Assembly (NCBI GenBank): GCA_028671895.1
Contig: CM053810.1
Location: 27,321,501 to 27,385,500 of the forward strand
Length of the DNA: 64,000 nt
Reading direction: 5' to 3'
Origin: Oenanthe sinensis
Lineage: Eukaryota; Streptophyta; Magnoliopsida; Apiales; Apiaceae
Below the pieces are notes generated by a model. It worked only from the letters and a program-made list of their open reading frames with translations, did not search any database and was not told the DNA's origin. Below, piece by piece: positions 55,837 through 64,000 of the stretch. Each line of letters starts with the position of its first letter. Within the stretch, counting starts at the first letter, position 1. A program made the position numbers and the translations under genes.

Positions 55837-56612
55837 TGTTTGCCCCTCTGTCTCTCTTTTTCTAGCCTCTCTTGATGTTGAGCAGCTAGGATTTTTCTCT
55901 AAAAACGAAATTTAATTATTAAACCCTAATACTATACATCATTATGTATATATAGGGAAGAGAGAGATTTTGGGCCTAACCCTAATCCATGTGGTTTCCA
56001 ATAGGCCAATAATATCACTCATAGAATTAGAGGGTCAAATCCTATATTTATCATTCACATTCCTCATACGATTCATAGCATACCCAATGTGCACCTTTAT
56101 CATTACCCGGTTAAAGGTAACTTTGAGTGTAATCAAAGTATATTAATTCTCGTATAGAAATATAATGATTTCAAGTCAGAGGATCATTACATCATTATTA
56201 CTGTGAGATTTCTTATGACACTTATTAACATGTAGAATCTCACGGCAGGTCTTTCCAGTGGCATGTATTGATATATACACTTATGTTCTTGACTTTAATA
56301 TCACCATATCTATAACCAATGAGATGTGGTCATCTATCAATAAACATACTAGTCTTATTGCATTATTATTGTCCTTAAATAATAATACTAGACTAGGGAA
56401 TTTTAGGAATAAAATATTATTCATATAATCTCATTTTTAAGTCACATACTTAAAGACATATATTACATATTAATATTCCAAGGATATTTATTATTATTTC
56501 AATTTATGACGCTATAAATAAAAATATAATAAATATTAATTAAATAATCACATAATATAATTGTTTTCAATAAAACATTAAAAGTATTGTCTCTAGAACA
56601 CCAATACTAACA
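55837..56612 (-). repeat. 3' LTR of a third, different copia element
   Basis: 776 bases. In minus sense TGTTAGTATTGG...GGGGCAAACA, with a TATA sequence CCTATATATACAT at about 55950. An AAGTGGGAGAT polypurine tract lies directly upstream (56613-56623). Unlike the Sirevirus-like LTRs it lacks a C-rich end and a motif array. Confidence 0.8.
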
Positions 56613-56880
56613 ATCTCCCACTTGAAGTAGAGCCAATCTCTCATGTATCTAATACCCATGGAACTAGTATGACCTTCGTGCTTCTGCTGCGACAAAGCCT
56701 TGGTCAGTGGATCTGCAATGTTATCATTTGTATGCACTTTACATATATGTATATCCCCTCGATTATTAAGCTCTCGAAGAAGATGATATTGTCTGAGTAT
56801 ATCCTTTGTTCGGGAATGAGACCTTGGTTCCTTAACCTGCGAAATGGCTCCATTATCTATCGGATCTGTGACTTAGACCT
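56613..56880 (-). pseudogene. RNase H C-terminal fragment of that copia element
   Basis: The minus strand reads GAISQVKEPRSHSRTKDILR, then HTNDNIADPLTKALSQQKHE and MGIRYMRDWLYFKWEI, ending at the polypurine tract. The rest of the element is absent: at 56881 the sequence changes to a solo LTR. Confidence 0.88.
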
Positions 56881-57689
56881 TGAATTAATTTAATTTATAA
56901 ATTATTTAATTAATAATTTGTGGAATTAATTAAGTTAAAAGAAGATTTAATTTTACATTTTAAGAAAGTCGTGCTGCACTAAAATAGAAAGTTCTACCGA
57001 ATTATTTCGGTAAGACTTTTTAAAAGTCTTACCGAATTAAATCAGTAAGACCTTTAAAAAGTCTTATCGAATTATTTCGGTAAGACATTTTAAAAGTCTT
57101 AACGAGATAACACGGTAAGACCTTTAAAAAGTCTTACCGAGTTTACATTTGTCTCGGCAAGACTTTGCAAAAATCTTACCGAGTTTCTGAAAAGTCTTAC
57201 CGAGACTTTTAAAAGTCTTACCAAGTTTTAAAAGTCTTGTCCAGCTTATTTAAAAAGTCTTATAGGCTAATTTATAAATTCTTTTGATTTTTTTAAATAA
57301 GTTTTATTCAAAAGTCTTGCTAGTTTTTTTCTCTATAAATATGATAAGATTGTCTTCATTATTTCAGGATTGAAATGATCAAAAACATTCAAATTTCAGA
57401 AATTTGTATGCATTGTAATATTAAAAAAAATTTGTGCAAGTTTGGAATATAATTGATTAACCATAACACTTCATGTCGAATTCGTTCTAGATCACTTTAT
57501 CAATTATAAACTTTTCATCAGATTAATTGTTGTAATACTTTTCAAGTTAAAAATAATATCTTCTACTTGAACACTATTTCATAAATATTAATATTTCATG
57601 ATTAATTAAAATAATATTTTAAATCAAAAATTCCGCGATAATTTTTAAATATTGTATTCAACCCCCCCTTTACAATATAAGGGACCAAC
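56881..57689 (+). mobile_element. Solo LTR 3 (Sirevirus-like, plus sense)
   Basis: Ends CAACCCCCCCTTTACAATAT...GACCAACA at 57689, the C-rich LTR end seen in elements A and B. It has a plus-strand TATA box CTCTATAAATATG at 57332 and an array at 56993-57250. No PBS (next bases ACATTTAAAC) and no polypurine tract, hence solo. The start at 56881 (TGAATTAATT) is tentative. Confidence 0.7.
56993..57250 (+). repeat. Palindromic array in solo LTR 3
   Basis: Repeated units of AAGTCTTACCGA and its inverse TCGGTAAGACTTT form successive hairpins (for example 56996-57020 and 57025-57052). The array lies some 80 bases upstream of the TATA box at 57332. Confidence 0.9.
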
Positions 57690-58280
57690 AACATTTAAAC
57701 ATAGCCGCGAAACGTCTTAAAGAGAGCGAGATACGTGACTCATCCCAGAAAAATCCGGTACACATGTTCTAATTTTCATATTTTAATAGTCGTAAAATAT
57801 ATATATAACTATTTTCTACAAATATTTTCCCAACAATAGTCAATGATGAAATGGGATGGGATGGGTGTAAATTATATAATTTTATTTGTGATTTTCAGTT
57901 TCGAGATTGAAGAAGGGGGTTTAATAGCACATACTGTGTGTATTTTGTATGTATATATTTTATATATAATTTTTTTTAATTGATGGAATCTGGGCATTAG
58001 ACCACCCACATAGCAGCTGATATATGTGCAATTATGAGACATGTAAGAATTTGGGCCGGACTATTTAAAATATTGTGGGTTAGGCTGAGTTTTTAGTTTC
58101 TACTCTAATTTTATTTCTATTAGAGTATGTGGAGTACTAATTGGAGAACATATATGTCTTGCATTAGATTCTACAATATATTATAAGCAGAATATAAGAC
58201 AGGACATATATGTTCTCTCATTAGTACTTCATTTTAGGTTTTTCATAGAACTTTTGCCTATATATATGTGTGTCATTATT
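57690..58280. other. Intergenic DNA with a 100-bp inverted repeat
   Basis: About 58131-58235 is an imperfect inverted repeat (GAGTACTAATTGGAGAACAT... with ATGTTCTCTCATTAGTACTTC), probably a small MITE. 57695-57780 has a coding-like base mix but no recognisable protein. Confidence 0.5.
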
Positions 58281-58985
58281 CTAGAGAGTGTCATCTTATA
58301 TAGAGTTCCGGAGAGAATCTTTTGATTCTGATACAAAATCTTATAAATAATATAAAAATTAACCATATTGATGAATCATAAAATAAAAAATTTGATTCTA
58401 GTGTAAAGTATTTATCATATATAATCTTCACAAAAAATTTAATACTTAAAAAGTAAGCGAAAAAATTGATTTTCAAATTGATTCTACTACAGAATTATTT
58501 TGGATGATTTGATTTTAATGTAGAATCATTTTAAATTATTTCTAATTATTATGATTGATTTTCAAATAAAAAATTATATAAATTCATTTTTAATTTATTT
58601 GTATTTATATTTGGTCAAAGGTGTAATTTCTAGACACCACAACCGGTATCACGCTAGACCGCCTCAAGCCCAACACGTGACATGTAAATCGGACTAACTG
58701 AACAACAGGACCACACTAGTGGCCCTTCAACCTGGAGTGCGGAAAAAATTTCCCACATCCCTAGGAATCGAACCTTAACTGTTTTGGTCAAATAATCACT
58801 ATTCTCACCAACTCAGCTACACGCTTGGAGGCATCTAAAATTAACTTTAGATTCATTTTTCCCAAAAATAAAATAAATTTCCTTCTAAAATTGAATTAAT
58901 TCGGGAATGAGAGAAATATATGTATCTTGTGTAGAAATAAAAAAGTTCTCTCTTGAACTCTATATAAGAAGTTCTCCATATAGGG
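58281..58985. mobile_element. MITE with ~45-bp inverted ends, carrying a SINE
   Basis: Left end AGAGTGTCATCTTATATAGA at 58283 and the inverse of 58940-58982 (GGAGAACTTCTTATATAGAG) align for about 45 bases. No coding capacity. A segment near the right end (58845-58918) recurs at 61573-61650. Superfamily not assigned. Confidence 0.6.
58610..58842 (-). mobile_element. tRNA-derived SINE
   Basis: The minus strand has a Pol III A box, TAGCTGAGTTGG (about 58808-58819), and a perfect B box, GGTTCGATTCC (58774-58764), about 34 bases apart, near the 5' end of a ~230-base unit that continues past a tRNA length. There is no tRNA cloverleaf, so it is a SINE, not a tRNA gene. The 3' border near 58610 is approximate. 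Confidence 0.8.
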
Positions 58986-59080
58986 TATATGAGAATATTA
59001 TTTCAAACCACGATTATAGAAAGATAATTTAAAGTTTAATTTTAAGTATTGTTTTATTTATTTTTTAAAAAAACTTTAAG

Positions 59081-59082
<2 letters not shown>

Positions 59083-59172
<90 letters not shown>
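59083..59172. repeat. (TA)n microsatellite
   Basis: About 90 bases of alternating TA. Confidence 0.97.
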
Positions 59173-59177
<5 letters not shown>

Positions 59178-59571
59178 CACTATATAAAAAGCACCATTAT
59201 ATAAAGAACACGGAAGAACACCATCAAAACACTTTGTTTTATGATAAATGGTTTGTTAAGATTAGAATCACAAAATTAAACTACAATAAATCCTAACATA
59301 TCGAATATAACATCGAATCTCATCTGAATTTTAAAAATCAAATATTACAGAATCTAACTTGGAATCTAACATAGAATCTTATATACATTTTGTAAAAATG
59401 AAATTTACACATAATCATGTTATGATTTTTCGTTAATCTAATGTTAGATTCTATTTTTATTTATAAAAAACAAAATTGATGTTAAACTTTAGAATCTAAA
59501 TGAGTTTTTATGTAAAATTCTAAAGTGTTCTTTCTTGTTCTTTATATAAGGGTGTTCTTTATGGAACAATA
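59173..59571. mobile_element. MITE with inverted ends, inserted beside the TA repeat
   Basis: Left TTGCACTATATAAAAAGCAC, then CATTATATAAAGAACACGGA; the inverse of the right end reads ATTGTTCCATAAAGAACACC, then CTTATATAAAGAACAAGAAA. The arms are about 45 bases. About 400 bases in all, non-coding. Confidence 0.6.
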
Positions 59572-59585
59572 ATATATAGGTAATT

Positions 59586-61056
59586 GATCAAATAGAAAAT
59601 AAGTTAAAATAAGAAATTGAAATTAAGAAATAGCCCAGTCCATTAAAAAGTCAAAGTCCATATATATATAATATATACATACATACGCCTTAATCAATTC
59701 TCCTAAATCCCTTTCCATTTCCCACCCCTCCTGCACCCCCTCTTCCCCTCCCCTCATCTGCCCTCCGCTCCCCTCACATCCCCCCCCCCCCCCCCCCGCC
59801 TTCCCCCGACTGTCATCCCCCTCACTCTCTTCGTCACTATTATGTGCTGCCCCACCCCACTTCTCTCTCCTCAGCCTCAACTTCTTCCCCGATCATGAAT
59901 TCACGACCAGTCATGACTACCAATCCCTATGTTGTCAGCCCCCTCCCCCAATCCCTCGCAATTCCGGTCATCTTTTCTGGTGAATTGAAATCAAAAGGGT
60001 AGTTAACTAAATAATTTTTTATTTTTTGAATTTTAATAGAAAGAAATGATTGAAAGTGATATATTAAACATAGATGTTGGTTATTGAAGGTGCATTTTTA
60101 TACTTGGTCACCATTGTTATGCATAGAACAAACAGACTTAATAAATTTGTAAAGAACAAAACTGGTGAATTTTAATGATTTGTAATATATGAAATAGTGA
60201 CTGACAGTGTATAAACGAGGGATTTCTGTAGTACAAAATAGTGATTGCAGTGATAATAGTGAACAATAATAAATTTTTATGAAAATAATAAGATCTGAAA
60301 TATAAGCACAATATATGAATATGAAATACCAAATCGATTTATGATAAAAGTCTGTAATTACCTACCTTATATTATAAAAGTATCAAAAATATGAAATTCA
60401 CTTTGAAACCACTAACTTATCTTACACAAATTATAATAAAAATCACTGATCTAAACAAAAATCTCTATATAAAAAAAAAAGCAACATTTGTATATCTATC
60501 ACGACACTAGCTTCATCATCATCAATCTCAGATCTACTTCAATCATCATCATTATTGTCGTCGTATCACCATTAACAATCTTCTCAATATAAAATTGTTG
60601 GATCCTCAAATATTATGGAGAGGAGGGGAGGGGGCAGTGATCGGGGTAGAATACAGGCACGGGCGGACAAGGGGTGGCTGAATGGAGGATATGGGTGATT
60701 GAATTGGATGATTGGAGTGGGGTTGGGGTCGAGAGGAAGATGAGGTTGGGGGGGGGGGGGGCGGGGTGGGTGGGTGGTGCGTGAGTGGGTCGGAGAAACA
60801 GGAAGGGGTGGTGAATTGGGATTGAGTGATGAAGGGAGTGGGTGGGTTATGTAGGGGGGGGGGGGGGGGGCGGGGAGGGTGGGTGGGTGGTGCGTGAGTG
60901 GGTCGGAGAAACAGGAAGGGGTGGTGAATTGGGATTGAGTGATGAAGGGAGTGGGTGGGTTATGTATTTGGATTTGATATATTAAAATACATGAAATATA
61001 TATAGGATGTGTCTTTATTTTTTATTTCTCATTTAAACTATTTTTTATTTGAGTAG
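59586..61056. mobile_element. Probable fold-back element with C-rich left arm and G-rich right arm
   Basis: TCAAATAGAAAATAAGTTAA (59588) is mirrored by the inverse of 61012-61053 (TCAAATAAAAAATAGTTTAA). The following sequence on each side is pyrimidine-rich on the left (59700-59990) and purine/G-rich on the right (60610-60960), as expected for long inverted arms that have diverged. No protein seen. The type (MULE-like or fold-back) is undecided. Confidence 0.45.
60747..60966 (+). repeat. G-rich ~108-bp tandem duplication
   Basis: Two copies (about 60749-60856 and 60857-60966) of a poly-G run, then GGGTGGGTGGGTGG, then GTGCGTGAGTGGGTCGGAGA and GTGATGAAGGGAGTGGGTGG. Apart from poly-G length they are almost identical. 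Rich in G-quadruplex-type sequence. Confidence 0.9.
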
Positions 61057-61058
61057 GA

Positions 61059-61093
<35 letters not shown>

Positions 61094-62818
61094 CCGTACC
61101 AGTACAACAAAATAAATTAAAATGTATTTGCCTATTTCATCTCTAACAAGCTTACTGGACTTTACCTTGTTGGGCTAAGCTTTGGGGAGCATTTTTAACC
61201 CGGTTGATTACTAATCATAACTCATAAGTTAAATCTTTAGTAGCACTCATTGGACTTCTGGCTTAAAACGACATTAGTTACATTTTTAGGGTTATATTTT
61301 AGCACATATCACAATTAGCTATAAATTTCTCATAATTTACTATGAAAATATTGAGAATATTTTTGAACAAATTATTTAAAAATTTTGAATATTAAGATAT
61401 AATAAAAAAAAGGGTTTAATGATCCTAAAATTACATTTAGATAATTATCTAAATGTTAACATCTATTATAATACAATATCAAAGTTATTTTTATAAATAT
61501 AAGGATGTAGATTTTATTATTACAAAAATGTCAACCACTTTTTATACTCAAAATACTAGTAATTTTAGGTAAGTTATCTAAAGTTAACTTTAGATACCTT
61601 TTTCTCAAAAATAAAATAAATTTCCTTCTAAAATTGAATTAATTCGGGAAATAGTTATTTTTAATAAATATCTCATAATTAAGTACGTAAATATTAAGTA
61701 TCTTTTAGGATAAAATATCTAACATTTTAAAATTTTAAGATACAAAAATTAAGAAACTAAAAATTTCCTTTTAAAATTGAATTAATTCCCAAATAGAAAT
61801 TATCTATAAATCTCTCATAATTAAGTATGGGATTATTAACTATCTTTTAGAATAAAATATATTATGAAAATATCAATTTTATCAAAAATAATTTTTAATC
61901 TAATTATTCCATAATAAATGTGATGAGTTATGGGAATTAAGTTTAGTTATTTATAAAAATACTCAACGAGAGATCGCTTAAGTTTCAAATATTCCATTAA
62001 TGAAAATATTTGCAGCTTTTATTTTTTCTCCTTCTATTTTTATTTTTATAATTTTTAAATATAAATTAAAATTAAAAGTAATTTATTAAAAATATTATTA
62101 TTATTATTTTATCTATATTTTTGTATTTTTAAATACTATTAGAACTTTAAATAATATTTATTTTTAAAAAAATTAGGTTATATAATAATATTTTTATGAC
62201 ATAAAATATTTAAAACATTGAATTATTTATGAGCTCTTACATGTTTAATAATATATATAATATCTCCGCTTTAATGATCATAAAGATACATTTAGATAAC
62301 TATTTAAAGTTAACATCTATTATAACACAATATCAAGATTAATTTTGTAAATATAAGGATAGATTCTATTATTACAAAAATGTCATCCACTTTTTATACT
62401 CGAAATATTAGTGACTTTAGGTAAGTTATCAAAAATTGATTTTAGATTATTTTATATTTTTTAATATTATTACAGGTGCTCTTAAGAATAATAATTTTTT
62501 TTTTAAAGATAGAAAAGAATTTGCTCGAAGCACATGTGTTCGGCAGTCAGTCATCCACCATCCGCGTACTCGTAAAGTTAAAGGGATAAAGGTGCAATAT
62601 TCTTTTACATTTTTTTAGAAAATTACAAAAATAAATAAAGATGCAATATTCGCTAAATACAGATAAGAAGAGGACTTCAGCTGGATCGCATACATTCATC
62701 ACTGAAATTCGCTTATGGGCTTATCCCCTGTTTGAAATTTATATTTTATTTGAAATTCAGAATTTAATTAAATGACATATTTTGATAATTAAAAGAATTT
62801 GAGTTGCATTTCAAAAAA
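61057..62818. other. AT-rich intergenic DNA with a repeat pair
   Basis: Holds a short TA repeat (61061-61091) and the direct repeat pair listed next. Strongly AT-rich. No gene seen. Confidence 0.6.
61425..62442. repeat. Direct repeat pair of ~165 bp
   Basis: 61425-61590 and 62275-62442 are homologous in the same direction, sharing TTAACATCTATTATAA, AATATAAGGAT, TTATTACAAAAATGTCA and CCACTTTTTATACTC. About 85% alike by eye, 850 bases apart. The segment just after the first copy (61573-61650) also matches 58845-58918. Confidence 0.8.
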
Positions 62819-63566
62819 TGTTTTCCCAGTTACACAAATAAAAGGGGGTTGAATACATGTCTGCTCTTTTTACCTGCTTTAAAATCAAACTTAAAAGATA
62901 ATTGCTTCGAATGATTAAGAAAGAACAAACACAAAGATATAAATGAATATTGTTTGTATTATTGATATATGAATACAAACTCTCATAAGATGTACACAAA
63001 TCCTAATAACTTCTCTGTTTTTTCACGGCAATTCTCTCTATCTTTATGCTCTTTCAAAGTTCGAAAAATAAATTAAGTTACATCGAATGTTTATATAGAG
63101 AGTTTTTTAATCAACTAATAACAGAAAATTAAATTACAATAGGAATAAAATTCTTAATTATTAGTTGATAGTTACCTTCTAAAATTCTATTTCCTTCTCA
63201 TAGCATATCTACAACATAATTGTCTTTATCTTTGAATATTTTCCATTACTGTGATCACCTTCCAAATTTAGATTCATCTTTATAGACTCTGAAAGATTTC
63301 AGACTCTGATGATTTTCAATCTCTGAAAGACTATAGACTCTGATAGTCTATAGACCCCGATCAACTCCCAGACTTTGATTTGCAATGAGACTTTGGTTTC
63401 AATTCTCTTGAAAATCTTCTAAGTATAAATGACATCTATAAATGAATATTGACTATCTAGACTCTGATTATATAAAAGTTCAGAGACTAGAAAGACTTGA
63501 TACGGATAAACTATGATAAACCTTGTTATAGTATCTTGTACATCATCAAATGAATATATTCCTAAC
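62819..63566 (-). repeat. Element C 3' LTR (Sirevirus-like)
   Basis: Plus strand TGTTTTCCCAG, AAAGGGGGTTGAATACATG (about 62840) and end CCTAACA at 63566. In minus sense this is a TGTTAGG...C-rich...AAAACA LTR of 748 bases. AGACTCTGA-type motifs repeat at 63280-63480 and a minus-strand CTCTATATAAA box lies at 63090-63100, again array then TATA. A polypurine tract (minus AAATATGGGAGAT, 63579-63567) adjoins it. Confidence 0.82.
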
Positions 63567-63685
63567 AATCTCCCATATTTATGCTTTATAAAATATAAGC
63601 ATAAATCAAGGCTTAATGATGTCAAAACTAAAAAAATGAAACAATTAATCTAGAACAGTATACACATAAAAAATAAAATTTCTAC

Positions 63686-63994
63686 CTAACTAATATTCTC
63701 AAAGCCTTTGTTGTTTTTTAGAAATGAATTCAGCATGTTTTCTTCAACAATGGCTAGAACTTCCCTAACAAACTTCTTTAACTCCTTCAACTTATCAGTA
63801 TCACTTTTGATTTGACAATAAGCTGCTCTCAGATTATTTGCATTGTTTTCCTGCTCCTTCAAGTCTTTTAGCAGTAATACACTTGGCTTTCCACTCATGG
63901 GTTGAAATCCAATGTAGTGACCCACACTTCCTCTAAATTTAATTTCCTTTTGCTTCAAGTGGCATGTTCTGGTCATTTCCTTTTTCATCAACAA
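63686..63994 (-). CDS. Element C terminal ORF, C-terminal end, partial
   Basis: The open minus frame runs to the right edge region (LKQKEIKFRGSVGHYIGFQP, then LKDLKEQENNANNLRAAYCQ, then LNSFLKNNKGFENIS) and ends about 120 bases before the polypurine tract of element C. Helical and Lys/Glu-rich. By position it is the end of a third ORF like those of elements A and B; similarity in sequence is not evident. The start lies outside or at the window edge. Confidence 0.5.
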   Translation of the reverse strand: MLMKKEMTRTCHLKQKEIKFRGSVGHYIGFQPMSGKPSVLLLKDLKEQENNANNLRAAYCQIKSDTDKLKELKKFVREVLAIVEENMLNSFLKNNKGFENIS

Positions 63995-64000
63995 ATTTTA

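Noticed and set aside
57695..57780. Possible host exon after solo LTR 3
   Set aside because: Base mix looks coding but no frame gives a protein I recognise and no splice sites are convincing.
58764..58819. tRNA gene on the minus strand
   Set aside because: A and B boxes are present but no acceptor stem or cloverleaf can be formed; the unit continues as a SINE.
59623..59880. Minus-strand Gly/Glu-rich 85-codon ORF
   Set aside because: Produced by the C-rich stretch of the fold-back element; no start context or family likeness.

Overview
The window is AT-rich nuclear DNA of a flowering plant, most likely a eudicot. The support is two spliced genes of plant type (an ATG8 and a bromodomain gene of the plant BRD1/2/13 kind), plant mobile-element families (Sirevirus-like Ty1/copia, hAT, MULE, L1-type LINE, tRNA-derived SINE, MITEs) and many TA microsatellites. 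The species cannot be named from the sequence.

Layout. 1-1466 (+): last four exons of an ATG8 autophagy gene, cut by the left edge. 4756-4950 (+): a possible 64-residue protein gene. 5947-12184 (-): a complete nine-exon bromodomain gene encoding about 899 residues, with a 2.4 kb intron that holds a diverged repeat pair. 12.3-19 kb: a Stowaway-like MITE, a decayed MULE transposase (-) and a 5'-truncated LINE (+). 19-22 kb and 55.2-55.8 kb: two halves of an old gypsy-type gag-like pseudogene. It was split by a hAT transposon (21939-55178). The hAT transposase was in turn split by copia element A (26195-53938, minus sense, 5-bp target duplication atagt), and the RT gene of A was split by copia element B (34098-48734, minus sense, duplication catac). 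55.8-64 kb: another copia 3' end, a solo LTR, MITEs with an inserted SINE, a C-rich/G-rich fold-back element, and the 3' end of a third Sirevirus-like element (C) that runs off the right edge.

Main observation. Elements A and B share an unusual layout: LTR, gag, pol, non-coding motif array with TATA box, large third ORF, polypurine tract, LTR. In each element the array between pol and the third ORF is built from the same motif as the array in that element's own LTR promoter, yet the motif differs completely between A (palindromic modules with arm TTTGTTGCGCC) and B (repeats of ATCTCGATC). This suggests an internal promoter for the third ORF that is kept matched to, or copied from, the LTR promoter. 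The third ORF product has a conserved N-terminal domain, NLS-like basic clusters, an acidic region and coiled coil, and no visible membrane segment. It looks more like a nuclear accessory protein than an envelope. Other LTRs in the window (solo LTRs and element C) also carry their own arrays, most of them ahead of a TATA box.

The two host genes are unrelated in function: ATG8 is the ubiquitin-like autophagosome protein, and the bromodomain protein is expected to be a SWI/SNF chromatin-remodelling subunit.
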